A DNA stretch of 64,000 bases from Diphasiastrum complanatum. Its lineage: Eukaryota; Streptophyta; Lycopodiopsida; Lycopodiales; Lycopodiaceae. Every line of letters begins with the position of its first letter. Positions within the stretch are counted from its first letter, which is position 1. The DNA is taken from the NCBI GenBank assembly GCA_029204225.1, contig CM055095.1, positions 58,116,865 to 58,180,864 of the forward strand. The letters run 5' to 3'. The translations under genes were made by a program, and so were the position numbers. The notes under the pieces were generated by a model. It searched no databases, was not told the origin of the DNA, and saw only the letters and a list, made by a program, of their open reading frames with translations. Below are positions 9,106 through 22,373 of this stretch, piece by piece.

Positions 9106-10340
9106 TGAGATATCAGTCTCTTAATAGGCGCATGTGACAACCATTGAAGAAAGCTGAATAATACTAGATGTTTATGACAACCGTTGCTATCTTCGATCAT
9201 AGACTTGATTTCTCACACCATGGAAACATTTGGATACCGAGATGAAAAGGATAAAATAAGATGAGAAGCGCAAGTATATAGCTCATGCAATGCATAAACA
9301 TGAATAATATCAGACAACTAACTTGTAGTAAACAAGTATGAAATCTATTGTATCTACAAAATGTATAAAACACATCAAAATTGAGCAATCAGTGGACATC
9401 CTACAAAACTCTGTATTTGTTGGAACCTCTGAATGGATTCCTATTCTGCCTAGATAGAGTCGAACTCTTAGCCATAGCTACTCCCTGTGCACTAAGATTT
9501 ATCCTCTTCCAAGCTACAAACTGACATTACATATTTGTTTTAAGTTTATAACCAGTAGATAATGTTTAATGGCAGCGAAAATATATCTACTGTAAGCAAA
9601 CATTAAAATCATTCACAGATTACACACCATAGACAGAATGTCGCAACTCTAATTTTAGGAATAAGTTTACGACAACATTTTTCAAGCGTTGTCTGTTTCC
9701 TAGATCAGCGCATTGATGCAAGAGAGTATTCTCTCTTACGAGGAACTAGCTACTACTAATTCAATATCTGTTTGTGTGACAATGTCTGTCTGCCACTGCA
9801 TGACTAACACTGACGCATCAAAAACAACCAACCCATCTCTCTCATTCATCATGATTTTATAGGAATGGAGAGATATGATTAATCTAATATGCATGAGAGA
9901 TTATTAATCTAATCTATAGTAATTAAAATAAGTCATGTTAATTCTAACGGCTTCCAGTTAGTTGTCACTGTCTTTCGTGCTTCAACTTCATTTGGCGGCT
10001 TGTACTATCCGAAGTGTTCGACTTCTACTTATTTGAAGTCTTCGACTTCTACAATGTCACCAACATGACCGAAGTCTTTGACATCTTCGACGATCCATTG
10101 TAAGAGCGACAACACACACACAGACACATACAATCACGACACTTTGAAAACAATCTTAACAATTAGAAACGACTTCAAGATTTATTTTGGGTTAGAGCTA
10201 TTATCAGTCCATTTAGAAGTTCCAACTTAGTAATTTCTTACCATTTCCAATAGTGGAAGCATTAGCTAAGTTGTTGTTCGCTTATTCCGATCACAGTTGG
10301 TCGTCAGTAGCTCCCTGCACATGTTTCCCCAAACAATGGT
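9106..10340. other. Noncoding, possibly an old LTR with motif cluster
   Basis: No gene seen. Near 10018-10085 there is a cluster of CGAAGTGTTCGACTTC-like and GAAGTCTTCGAC-like motifs, the complement of the core repeated at 8951-9105. At about 10338 the plus strand reads TGGTATCAGTAGAGCC, like a tRNA-Met primer site with a two-base insertion, preceded by CCCCAAACA. Together these hint at a decayed Copia LTR ending near 10336, but no partner LTR is visible. Confidence 0.35.
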
Positions 10341-12780
10341 ATCAGTAGAGCCAAGTTTGTTGAGCTTCTCCCCAACTACTCCGCATTATACAAGGCATTC
10401 AAATCATTGAAAAATATGAAAAACAAAGATATTAAATGTAGCTTTCCAACCATAGGAGGGTCATTCCCAATGTTGCCTTTTCAATTGACACGTTGGTGAG
10501 CTTTCACCTTTCTTTGAAGGGGCAAATAGGCCTTCAAAGAAAGCAAATAGGGCTTTGACAGCTATTGCAGGCTGCAGCTGGCAAATGCCAAGCGTCAAGC
10601 CCGTCGTGATGAAAAAATTGGACTTCCGTACACCAGTTTTTGAAAACTTTCCCGCCGCAATCGTTGTACGGCTTAGAATAGCTCACGATCGCCCAACAAA
10701 AGAGCAGCTCTTTCTTGTCTTGTCTTTTCTTCTTTCCAAAGCTTTTCGTCGAAAAAATCTGGCATGATTTCTGATTTTGCGCAGCAGATTTCCCTCTGAT
10801 TAGATTGATTCAGCCAACAATTTCTGATAAATTAGAAAGCGGGTTGATGGATTTTGGGTGGCGGTTCAATCGGTAGTGCAGTTTAGAAGCTGAGAAGATC
10901 GGAGGAGGCCTGGGCAAGCGCAATTGAATCCTACATCACGAAGTCGGCATAGTTGCTAGTTAGAATAAATGGATCCTGACAATTGTAGAGGTGGTTGGGA
11001 ATCCTGTGTTGCAGCAGCTTGTCTTCCCCAATCATCCAAGCTATGGTGCATCAAGGAGGGGTGCTTTCAGACTGGCGCTGAAAGATGTGAACACTGGACC
11101 GATATTGGGAGCTATGTCGCTGCTTTGGAGTTCCATAAAAATCCGGTAGAGACTGCTTATGAGATAGCTTTTCCTGAAGCTAGTAGTTACCTACACTAAT
11201 GTTCTATTTTCCTGATGCTAGCTATGTCAGCTGCGTGTATGTTCTATTCTTCCGAATTCAGTGATGCTGCCTACATGAATGTTAGATTTTGTGCTGCACA
11301 TGAATGATGTTAAGGCTTTATTTTTGAAGTACTATAAGTTTTTCTTTATCTAATTCTTGTCATAAACTATCTCTAGTAGCGTAAGAAAGTTTGAAATACG
11401 AATCATGTTTTCCATAGGTGGAAGTGAAGCCAAAGTTTCTATTCACATGAGGTCAACTATTTTTTCATCCTCAACTATGAAGCCTTTTTAATCTCTTAAC
11501 AAAACATCGTCCCGTAACTCGTTTCTAGAACGAGCCAAAAAAAAAAAACCCCAGTACGTATCGAATTTTGTCTTTAAAGGACTAGAAATTTTGAAATTTT
11601 TCTAGGGGTTTAGGGTTTTCAAAGGATGCCTTATGAAATTTATAATGAGCCCTTGAAATATTAACAAACAAACAAACTCTTGAATAAATTGGAGGAGGGG
11701 TTTTGACCATCTATTGATGACCTAGCAGGTGTGGGTGCTATGGGATATGTTGTGTGTGACTGTGAGTATGTGTTGGAGTAATCAAAATAGCAAAAGGAGC
11801 ATCTCCAATGCTTAGTGCCAGTCTTGCCATGTCAACCATTCTCGTCTTGTAGAAGCTTTACCTCATCCCAATACATTGGCCTAAGCATGATGCAACCCTA
11901 AATTCTAAACCCAAAACAAAGATCCCTCAATCCTATATCCCAAAGCTTGAAGCCCTAAACCATAAATTTTAAAAAAGTATGTTTATAAAAATCCTAACAC
12001 TAGCATGCATAGTGACATTCCAATATATCAACAAAAACTTGTGAAAATTCATGAGCTTTGAGTTGTGTGGTATAAAGAATTTTGTGAGTGATTTATGAAG
12101 AGGCTTAAAAAAAAAATCTGCTATTCGAAAACTACTAGCACTAACTTTTGGAGTAATTTACTAGATTTTACAACTTTGGTCTTTCAATAGAGAAGAGCTA
12201 CTTAAAGCAATGATGATCTACCTCTATTCATGAATTCCTTGTAAGAGTTGTGAGGAGTCCAACTCACCACTTTATTTCATCTACATGGACAATTGAGTCA
12301 TTGACATGCCTCATATCAATTCTTCATCCCTCTACAACATCAATCATTCTTCCACTCCCTACTGCATTCATTATCGACCTCCATTTGCTCTATCACCTTT
12401 TTTTCCTTCAACCGCATTCAATCATCCTCCTAGGGACTCCTCTTCCTCCATGGTCTACTTCTTTTTCCTCTTCCTCTCAAGATCACTCTCTTTGTAATAG
12501 ATCTAGGTAGGAAATCAGCTATTAATGTCGTTCAATCAACATTTCAGGGACTATTCCTAAGAAGGTTACAGTTGCTCCCTCCTAATTTAATTGTTCTCTA
12601 TTACAAAAGCTTCATGATGTAAGTTCATAAGGTGAGGATGTTGAACAAAAGATTCTTGATGCATCCACTTTGCATTTGAAGTAGGATAGTTCTTAAATCT
12701 AAGAAGATAGTGAAAAATCTTCTTGTCGTCCTTGCTTTTCTTGACCCAATGAAATAAGAATTGTTTTGGCTCGATAACCT
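10341..12780. other. Long stretch with no recognised gene
   Basis: Only short frames occur (10555-10767, 10969-11199, 12250-12510), none with a familiar domain or supporting splice structure. The frame at 12250-12510 is an S/P/H/L-rich string from pyrimidine-rich DNA. Short A-runs (near 11537 and 12106) are the only other visible features. I see nothing I can name. Confidence 0.5.
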
Positions 12781-12802
12781 CTTCTTGATCTTTAACTTGA
12801 TG

Positions 12803-13976
12803 CTATTCTTGTCGCATAGTATTGGTTGCTATAGGTCCTTGACATTGCTTGAGATTGCTAATGTGGAATACATCATGAATCTTCCAATGAGAAGGAGGGC
12901 CCACCGGGTAAGCAATGTCACTTAGCTTCTTTGTAATAGGAAAATGACCATAATACTTGGGTGAGAGCTTGACATATTGGACCTTCTTTCCTGAAAACTC
13001 CTTTAGCCTTGTCTTGCTGAATTTGAGGAGAACCCATTGGTTTTCTTCAAATGCCAAATCCTTGTGCTTTTTATTTGCTGCCTTTTGTTGCTTATCATGA
13101 GACTTTGAAATGGCTTTCTCGACTTGTTCATAGGGCTACATGTTGTGTCCCAAACCCTAGTTGCACTTAATTATCAGTACATTTGATGCTATGGTGTTCG
13201 AAAGCCGGATAATATACTTGTTTGCATGAGCTATTTGTCTCTTTGCTAGATCGACTATCCTATTGAGCAGACAATACATTCATCTACCTAAGATGATTAG
13301 TCCTTTGATTATCTAGAAGTTGTCGGCGAGCACTGAGATGAACAAACACATTTGTCCATCCATGTAATCAGTCCTTTAACTACACCAAGTAATATAGTCC
13401 ATTCGATCACTTACGTACACCCAATAGGTGTGTTGACCAGCTACCCACATGCAAAGTCAATCTTACAAGGCATGTAGGACATGGAGGACAATTGCTAGAT
13501 TGGTTCTACACTTCCAAATATAAGCAAACACTTTATCAATGCAACACATTCAATAACATGGAGGACAATTGCTAGATTGGTTTTACACTTCCAAATTTAA
13601 GCAAACACTTTATCAATTGTCCAATCTAAAAAATATACAAATAACAATCTTAAGTAATCCAAGATTTTGACCCTAAAGATAAGGTAATAGAAAAAGAAAC
13701 ATTCTAAGTAAAATTTTGATTCCCAAGTTGCTCCATTACAAGTTTATATTTCCAACGAATCATATATTTAAAAACATCTCACTTTTTAAGTCTCCTAGTC
13801 CATGTTTGTAGGATAGCTTTGGTTTCCAAATTGCCAAGATCACTAGTAATCTCTTGTATAGTTTTTGTAGGTAATAGATTGTGAGATCTTGCCACAGAGT
13901 TCTTCAATCTACTCACATGGAAAATAGGATGAATACCAACACCACTAGGCATTTGCAATTTTGTAGCAAACATCAT
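12803..13976 (-). pseudogene. Decayed Gypsy integrase C-terminal regions
   Basis: Two minus-strand pieces look like the region after the integrase core of plant Ty3/Gypsy elements. At 13057-12803: QWVLLKFSKTRLKEF, then LSPKYYGHFPITKKLSDIAY and HWKIHDVFHISNLKQC, matching the family pattern (W-V-L-L-K..., L-S-P-R-Y-Y-G-P-F, V-F-H-V-S-x-L-K). At 13976-13779: GVGIHPIFHVSRLKN, the same final motif from a second copy or lineage. Everything between is broken by stops. This is an old relic of one or two elements. Sequence to about 14480 may belong to it but has no clear motif. Confidence 0.7.
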
Positions 13977-16709
13977 TGATCTTTCAACAATTTCATAAAC
14001 ACCATTTAAACGTAGTGCTAACTATAGGTACTTTAGTCCTACTAGAAATTCTAGGGCACTCCTCTCGATATGAGTAGGAAAAATCACTTGTAGAAATCCT
14101 TGGAAAATTAGTGACCACTTCTTATTAGCATAAACCACCATTCGATCTTGAGCCCTTTGCAAATGACTTCTGCTTTCGAGCAAGAGTTGTGCATGTTCAA
14201 AACAAGATCCTTTGCAACTTCATTCTTTAATTGAGGAATACCAATTGTCATAGGGGATTTTGGACTCCTTCCATACATAGTCATAAAAGGAGATATAATT
14301 GAAAAAATGCATTTGCAAAAGGTTTTCTCATATCCTTTTCAATGCTCAATATCATAATGAAATCCTTATAAAGAGGCGTCATCTTCCCACTTTTGTCGGC
14401 AATTAAGTGACCATTTTACATAAGAACAACACCAATGACCATTTTACATAAGAATAACACCAATGGCTTCACCACAAGCGTTGACATGCAACTAAAAAGA
14501 TAAATTTAGATCAAGAATTCTCAAAAGAGGAGCAAATCACAACCTTTATTCCAATATATCAAAGCATTGCTACTGCAGAGGTACTCACCATTTATCCTCT
14601 TTTGAAGAATTCACACTTAGGCATCTTGGCAAACAAGATAGACTACCAAAGTTTCTCCAACACTTTCCTTAAACAAGGTACTCTATCTTTTGCTCACGCT
14701 TAGACATCTTGGCAAACTTTGCCTTTCTCTTTCTTGTTCTCGTTTCCTTCGTTCTTATCTTTTCATCTTTTTTCCTTCCAATGCTATTCTTCTATCTCTT
14801 TTCCTTTGCTTATTTCTTCCTGCGTGTTGCTCTTTTGTCTCTTCTCTCATAATGCCGTAATGCTTTGTTGTTTGATTGTTTTTGTGGCAATAAAGTTGCG
14901 ATGAAGCTTCCAAATCACTTTTCATATGAGATCGAGGTGATTGTCAAGAAACCCAAAATTGATTACTTAGAAACTGTCATTTCCTTCATGAGGCAGAGTG
15001 CTTACAAATCTTAGTTCAAGATTATTGGAATAAGTTTGTAGAAAGAGTAAGTTGATCTTGAAGGAGGACATAGTTGAGTTGGAAGATTTGACTACTTATG
15101 CCTACAAGGAATCAAAGAGTTGTGAATGTTTGACATTGTAAGCTTATGAGCACGTGCTTGGCCTGTGTGCACGTAGCTAATTAACCAGAATTCATATAAG
15201 GAGATTGGACTCGAGATCTATCAACCTAAATGGAGCGTGGAAGGTCTGCATCATCAATAGCTTTGACTTGGGGTTGAATCAAGAGAGCTTTTATGGTCAG
15301 GTGGTGAGTCATCAATCCAATTGGAAATGAATATCAGGTTGAGAGATGTTTATTGAGATTAATGAAAAGTTCTCTTACATTTATTCCATGAAGTGAAAAA
15401 TCTTTTTAACTTTTTTCTTGAACATGTACTTACTGTTGTTAAGATGAGGTCATACCTTGATCGGTAGTGTTCAGGATGTCAAAGAACAACTCATGTTAGT
15501 ATCATGATGTACACCTTAGAAGTTTGTTCCTTGTTTTTTTGTCAATATACTTCCAACAAGAGAAGTAAATCATTTTAGAACTCTACTATTCTCAAAAAAA
15601 AGAATTGTCTATAGTTTTCGCTTTAAAGAGCTTCGGGAAATTTATACTACATGAAAAGAAGAGGCAAGGAGTATTCCTACAAATTGATCCAGTCCAATCT
15701 TTAAGACGACTTCAGAAGTTTTCTTGAAAATTTATATGGCAGAAAAGACTTAACAAATTTTCACTTGAGTGCCCTTCTTTTAGAAGAAAAACTTGGCAAT
15801 AATTTGGGATATGAGTTTCATATATATACTGCTTTATTATATTGTGGGTCCTTTGTTTGACACCCAATTAACCATCCACTACCAGCAATATATTGGGGTT
15901 TTTGAAGGAGGCAAGCAATCATCTTGATGGTTGGAGCTTGTGACTATGTTTTTGATGTACATTAGAACATGTGAAAGCTCTCTTTAATACTCTTGTACGG
16001 TCTTTAACAAACTAGATGGAGCATATTGTCTAATATCATCTCCTATGGAGAAGATGGTGGTAATACCAATGATGATTGCTGATTGAGAATCGGGACTACT
16101 TTGATGGCTTTCATTCATCTGTTGGAAGGGTAGGTTGCAGGGTGTGCTCATGGATGTATAACTATGTCACCAGGGCCCATAAAACTCTTGAAAACCTAAA
16201 TATCAGATGTCCTCATTGATTGCAGAAAATGTCTGAATGGTGCTTTAGTAAATGGCTAATTCATTAACTATAATCAGATGACAAATATTAGTTGCATAAT
16301 GCGAGGCTTGTGTAGAAGCTTTCTTTCTAGTATTGAGGTATATCAATGTGGAAAGACATACAAGGAATTATTTCATCTACTTGTGAGAGTAGTGAATCAG
16401 CATGCATGACAGTGGACACTCTTGCTCGGTTCCAATATTGCCAAGATGATTTGTTTGGAACATTTGAAGCTTTTTACCCTTTCAAAAATGCCGTTGTGAA
16501 TATAGACTTTCCAGCCTCATTTTGATCTGAACCAACTCCTCCATATGGAGGCTTTTGGATCTTTCATCTTTCTCAAAAACTTTGTACATAGTTAAGAAGC
16601 TACATGGCTCAACTGAGCCTGCATAGGTCCTTGAGTCTCTTCCAAGGTTCATCTCTTAGAAATCTCTGTACCAACATGACTACAAGGGGCTAAAAGCTAA
16701 CACGTCTTT

Positions 16710-16711
<2 letters not shown>
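13977..16711. other. No recognised gene
   Basis: AT-rich sequence with many stops on both strands. Two near-identical short phrases are duplicated (for example ACATGGAGGACAATTGCTAGATTGG near 13479 and 13557, and a 'gaccattttacataagaa' pair near 14410 and 14437), small local duplications. Upstream exons of the gene at 16853 could lie here but none is evident. Confidence 0.45.

Positions 16712-16803
<92 letters not shown>
16712..16803. repeat. Compound microsatellite (TG)n(GA)n
   Basis: About 14 TG units run straight into about 31 GA units. The tract ends some 50 bases before a likely splice acceptor (TTTTATTTGCAG, ending 16852), so it sits in or before an intron. The frame through it encodes only VCVCV and RERER, which is not credible protein. 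Confidence 0.95.
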
Positions 16804-16804
<1 letters not shown>

Positions 16805-16852
16805 AATTGTGAGAAGAAAATGCAGAGAGTAGCTGAGCAGTTTTATTTGCAG

Positions 16853-19625
16853 GCCTCAAAGCAGCAGGTCCTACATTCCTTGGCATCCTTTTTATCTTGT
16901 GTGGTTCCAATACTATCATCAGCCACATTTACAGCAGATTATGCAGCCTCAGCCCTTATTGGAAAAACAAAAGTGTTTTTTAATCGTACAGATGTAAAAA
17001 ACCTCCATGTTTTGTTGTTTCGCGAACTTGCAGAAATTGCACAGTATCTGTTGCCTGATTATTACTGCAAGGCTGATATATGTTCTTGGGCTGTTATAAA
17101 TGAAATCTTTCAATCACAAATTGAGTTCATTTGTGAATGTCTTCGCTGCTGCATCAGAGTGATACCCATGATCGAGTGTTTTGACACGAGTATAAGTCAA
17201 TCTGCTTCAGAGACACTAGATGACATTTTTCAGGGTATTTGCTCTCCAACAAATATCTTCTCTCTTCTTGGATATTCACAAGCCTTGTCTGCTGGAGCTA
17301 ATGACTCCATGAAGTTATTACAGATGCACTTGGGGAACCTGGAATCGCCTTTGACAATGTACCACTCTGGTAGTTTTGAGGCCATCGATAATCTGCAAAC
17401 TCGTGTCATTATAATGATCCTCGTACTTGAGGTATATACCTCGGTAACTTATCTCGTTGCTTTCGAGAATGAAGTTCTCAGTATAATTCTCTAGTAGACA
17501 TATTGAACCAATAATTGGTTTCTTTGCAGTGGCGTGACATCAGCCCCAAAAGTATGTCTCGTAGTTTGGTGTATTTTTTTGAAGTCAGCTTTGTCAGATT
17601 CATGTTAGGACACGTGCAAGGCAGCATTCCCTGGTACTAGGTATGTTGTGGAAAATCTATATGCTCCAGAAAATTGACCTAAAGCAATCTGCAGGTTTGT
17701 ATGGATGAGCTTCTACTTCACCCACAGTTTAGCTCTTTATTGTTCAAAAAAAAGACAAACTTGAACCTCTCATTATCGGGTGACAAATCTGCTGAGTTGT
17801 CCATTGAAGCGGCATTTGTACATGGACTTCTATCAGACTTCCTAAAGAAGTCTTCCCAGAGCATTCCCTGCAAGGTTGCATACTCCACCAAGCTAAAGCT
17901 GCCAGCTTGTGTTCTCCTTCTGGACAAGATAAGTGCAAATACTGTACCTAAAAACTTTTTGACACACGTTGTATCTCTGGTTGCTGCAGCTTTGGGAAGA
18001 GCTAGCGTAAGTGATTTGCAACTCTGCCCAGCAGCAGGCATTGGGTTAAGTTGGTGCAGTTCCAGCTCTGCTAGTGAGAAATTTGATGGGTGTAGGTGTT
18101 CAGAAGATTTACCTTCTGGAATTGCCTTTGGGCTGGTCTGTTCTCTTCTTGAAACAACTGTGAAGCTCATATTGGCAGCTTCAAAGCCAATATTGAAGGA
18201 CACAAGAGAAAGTCTTGCAATGCTACCTTCCACTTCAAACTACCATCTTTTGACTGGCGATAGCAGCAGAATGATCTTGCCTTTTGAACCTTTCCTTAGG
18301 TACTTCGAAGATTCCTCTAACAAAGTCGAGAGTTGGCAAAGTTTCATCACCAGTCTTTTGCACTTTTTAAAATGTACATTGCAAATCACAGATGAGATGA
18401 TGAAGGTTACTGCTTTACACGAGAGAAATATTTTAGATGTCCAGGCTGTTGCAAATTCGTCACGAAGTATATGTGATTCGGGTGCAACAGCTCCGATCAT
18501 GTATGCTGATTCAGACCAAACAATCACGAGACACTGCCAGTCGATGTCAACTCTTTTGCAAGGAACAATTGAGCATCTGACATGTGTATCACATTCAGTA
18601 ATGCAACAAGCAAGGCACCAGTTGATGCTACCGATAAGCTTTTCCATTCTAGAGTCGATGCACAACCTTCTTTCCCCGAAATGTGAAAGTTATTGCACAA
18701 TCTTATATGAATCTCCTAAGATGACAATGGTGGAGGTTAGAAGCATGGCCAGTGAGGAGCATGAAGTAGAGCCTTCCAACTGTTCTCTTGAAGTGCAAAA
18801 TGACAAATCTAATTTAGAAGAAATCAAGAATGCATGTCAGGATGATGAGATAAAGATTCCTATTGACTGTCTCACTAGCCTCGAAGCAGATGAAGTTTCA
18901 AAAGATGGTGGAAATGAAGGTGACCTAATAGATAAATCAACAAACAGAGACAAGCCAGCTACATCATGCGAAGAGGACATAAAACAATCACGTGCTCTCT
19001 CATCTACTATTGTTAAGCGGCTATTGAAGACTAGGCATCAGGCATTATCCCAAAATGCAACTACCAAAGGTCCTTTGTCATCCAAATTTGAAAGGTAGAT
19101 TCCTGTCTTGCATGGCTTTGTTGCTTTCACTTCATGCCATTGTAATTTCTGATTTTCTTTTGTCATTTTGATTGTGAAATTTATCATGCCGTCTAGCTTA
19201 AACTTCCTCTTTAACATCTTTTCTATGACTAAAAATCAAGATCACGTCTACCCAGTCATCTGTCACCCACCTCAACTAAGCAGACGAGGACTGGGCTCAG
19301 GTCTGGGCTCAGGTCAGCAGCGCGGCCTTTGTTTAGAGAGACTGAATCCCTTCAAAGAGATGCTGCCAAAAATTTATGCACAGACAACCCATATGTGAAG
19401 GAAATGCTGACAATTGAAAGAAAGAGTGCAGAAACATTTGATGACTTAAATGATTTTATAGTCTGCAAGAAGGGCAGAAATTATTCTAAGTTCATGAATG
19501 CGCGTTGGAAGTACAGACGAATGCTGCACAGCCGCACAATCTGGAAGAGAATGCAAGAGAAGAGGCAATTAGTGAGGTTACTGCAAATGCCAGAGATGAT
19601 GCGTGGCAATGAATTGTTTTTTTGA
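16853..19625 (+). CDS. Unidentified multi-exon plant gene (partial or possibly broken)
   Basis: Four exons inferred from frame and splice sites: 16853-17431, 17530 to 17613 or 17640, 17695-19094 and 19313-19625, all phase-compatible. The encoded protein is mostly helical and Leu/Ser/Cys-rich (for example FLSCVVPILSSATFTADYAA and LLFRELAEIAQYLLPDYY in exon 1). Exon 3 is long (467 codons), with a helical first half and an acidic, charged tail. Exon 4 ends in a basic segment with ETFDDLNDFIVCKKGRNYSK and a run of R/K. I do not recognise the family. A large helical-repeat nuclear protein is only a guess. If the better donor at 17641 (GTATGT) is used, exon 2 ends in TAG, so either a weaker donor (GTGCAA at 17614) is used or the copy is dead. 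No 5' exon or start codon is evident. Stop TGA at 19623-19625. Confidence 0.6.
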
Positions 19626-20640
19626 ATTTCATGGCAAACCTTCTTGACTTCACCTGGATCTGTACAAGCTTTTGCATTTGTTGTTGGATGGAATTGAAAG
19701 CTTTTTTGGAGGATCGACTTGGTCCACAATGCCCAGATGTAATCTAGCTATCTATGTTGCACATATCTACATGGTTATGTAAATACCATGAATGCAAAAC
19801 CCAAAACACAGCTACATTGTGTTGCCTGACATGGGTTGGTAACTTAAGCCATTATTGGGCTCATTTACCATGGCCCTGCACATATATAGATAGCATCCCT
19901 CATGCCCATTGGGACTGCTTAAATTCTCAAGTTTATATATTCTGGAAAAGTATTCTGGTAAGTCAGTGCTGAGATGTTATTTACAAGGATATGCCACCAC
20001 TTAATACTTACCCATTAGATCTTCCCACATGGTGTATCATACTTGAGTTGGAGTTGCCCCGGGTTTGATTCTCTGTGATTTTACGAGTTGATAATACCAA
20101 ATAGCATTCAGAGCTGCATGGATTAGAGGTTACTGAAGTTTCAAAGTAAACTGAATTCTGATTGGCAGGTTATTCAACCATAGAAGCATGAGATGTTGGC
20201 CCTTCAGGCAGGAGCGAATTTATTGCATATCAGATTGTAGAAATGTCACTGCTTGGTTTGACTGGTGACATGCTTGCATAGTTGCTCAGATTCAACAAGA
20301 ACAAAGCTCGTACAACTTGAATATATTTGTGTCACATTCTGTAAAAAGCTTTATATTTTTGCACATTGAAAAGGAGGCCATTGAGGAGTTATCAAAGTTC
20401 ATGATTTCAAGAGTTCAAATTTATGATTTCATGGTTTGAGAGTAGATATTATTTTAGGATTGGAATTCAAGGGTCAACAAAACATTGATTCTATAGTATT
20501 CTACATGCACATTTTTGAAATTTAGCAATACATGTGACATTTACGATACTTTGTAAAATCAAGACTAAATCAACTAGATGATAGATGATGAATTTGCAAT
20601 TGAACTTTTAAAATGTGATAATTACAAATCTCTAAGTTTC
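19626..20640. other. 3' flank of the unidentified gene, nothing else seen
   Basis: AT-rich, no open frame with recognisable content. The first few hundred bases probably include the 3' untranslated region. Confidence 0.4.
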
Positions 20641-20644
20641 AAAG

Positions 20645-21475
20645 TTAGAGATCATTAGCAAGCACACATGAAGACATCACAAAAGCATCATCATTTGCAT
20701 CTTGAACATTCAAACCATCCTTATCAGGAGTAAGATTACCTTGCTTGTCTGCTTGATCTCTCTTCTTTTTGTAGCACTCACTTGCAAAGTGTCCTTTGAT
20801 GCCACGATAGAAGCACTTGAGCTTTGATCTATCTTTCTTTTTGCCATTTAAAGAAGCCTCCTCTTGATCTTGCCCTTTAGACCACTTACTTTTGCTTTTG
20901 CCCTTGAATTTGCCCTTGATGAACATAGCCTCCTTTCCAACTTGAGATGTTGATAAAGATCCACCTCTTGCTTGAGGCTTGTATTCTTCATTGATCAAAA
21001 TCTCTTGAAGATTAATCAAACTTTGCTTTGAATAGCAAGACTTTAAACAATGTTAGCATGAGCATCCAACAATCCATTAAGAATAACTTGAACAAGTTCT
21101 CTTTCCTTAATGCTCTCATCACTCTTTTTCAAACAAGAAAAGATTTGCTTTCTTAGAGTCAACACTCTAGAAGTAGACTTTTTACTCATAAAGCTTCTTC
21201 AAAGCTTCCCAAGCCTCACTTGATGAACTACTCTTACCAACTTCCTTGAGAAGCTCATTGGTAACATTCATCTTTATCATGTGTAGAGCTTTCTTGGCCC
21301 TCTTGTCATACCTCACTTGATCTTGTTGTGTTGCTGGCCTCTCTTCCAAACCTACAACAATATCCAAAACATCGTTCATCTCAAGAAGTGATTCCATTCT
21401 CACTTTTCACAATGAATAGTTACTTGAGGTAAGCCTATCATTGGCTTCCAACATGACTCCACTTGATGTAGCCAT
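20645..21475 (-). pseudogene. Copia gag fragment, minus strand
   Basis: On the minus strand an ATG near 21475 begins a gag related to those of C2 and C3. Recognisable parts are MRMESLLEMNDVLDIVVG and MIKMNVTNELLKEVG (21403-21182). After a broken middle come the K/G-rich linker and a knuckle with its second Cys replaced (CFYRGIKGHFASEC, near 20800), ending near 20645. No protease or pol follows and no LTR is visible. It is a truncated copy left beside the 5' LTR of C3. Confidence 0.82.
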
Positions 21476-21642
21476 GTAGCAATGACCTGATCCTCTCTTT
21501 CAACATGTTTCAATACACAAAGCATTCCTTTTAACAAAAACAAATGTTTTAAAAATGAAATCACAAAGATACGAAACTTTTCAATTCTCTTCTAACACTT
21601 ATACCAAGCAAATCAACACATAGAATAGTGAAATCTTGATCA

Positions 21643-22373
21643 TGTGAAGATTAGTAAAATAATATCTTCCTATCTCGAGTTTTGGGGCCATGACCATGTT
21701 ATTTCCATTTGTATACTTTATTGTACATAAAGGTATGTGAATTGAGCACATAACCTTCTAGAATAGGTCGAGTTTGAGTTAGGTAGATTCAAATTTGATG
21801 TCATGCAAAAGTTCAGTTTACATGCAATGCCATTCAGAGTGCATGCATGCAACATGCAATCAGTGCATGCAATATGCAAAGTAGTTTTTGTGATCTACAC
21901 ATGTCTAGGCAATTTTGAGAGGTGACATGTAGTACATGCAATATCCATGCATCCAGTTATACATGTGGATCCTTGTTAGTTGAGTTAACTAAGTTAAGTG
22001 GACTTTCCATGCAACTCCACTGTAGGAATTCAAGTCTCTTTGATGTAGGGAAACTGTGGCATGTTTTGCCATTATTGTGAATATTGAGATTTTGGTGTTT
22101 TGGACTCGTTCTCTCTCTACCCGAGTTGTAAAGTGTTGATTTTCTCTCTCTACCCAAGAGCAGCCTGTTTTTCCCATATTGAGCACTTAGAATTATTTTT
22201 GACATTCATTCCTCATAGTGAGAAGTTAGTTTTTTCAGTCTGTTGTATGTCATTGTGCTCTTGCCTTAGATTTTTCAAGTAATCTGTTTTTTGATCAATC
22301 TTGTGCAATCACAACACCTCAGTAAGATCCTGTAAGGTGTGTGGTGAAGTTCACACGTGCTAAAAACTTCACA
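21643..22373 (+). repeat. C3 5' LTR (about 731 bp)
   Basis: Starts TGTGAAGATTAG and probably ends at CTTCACA (22373), followed by GATCATCAGAGC, which looks like a mutated tRNA-Met primer site. The first 200 bases match 27504-27704. The right boundary is inferred from the primer-site remnant. The interior contains short repeats of GCATGCA/CATGCAAT near 21840-21870. Confidence 0.75.

Noticed and set aside
12250-12510. Two overlapping open frames, 63-86 residues
   Set aside because: Low-complexity S/P/H/L strings from pyrimidine-rich DNA with no homology signal.
12803-13976. Endogenous pararetrovirus (caulimovirid) relic
   Set aside because: The motifs (LSPKYYGHF, VFHISNLK) are those of Gypsy integrase C-terminal regions, which caulimovirids lack.
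16715-16852. Open frame starting in the (TG)n(GA)n microsatellite
   Set aside because: It encodes only VCVCV and RERER repeats; the real coding signal begins after the acceptor at 16852.
16853-19625. Assignment to the Urb2/Npa2 ribosome biogenesis family
   Set aside because: Helical composition is compatible, but the C-terminal motifs I would expect are not visible, so the gene is left unidentified.
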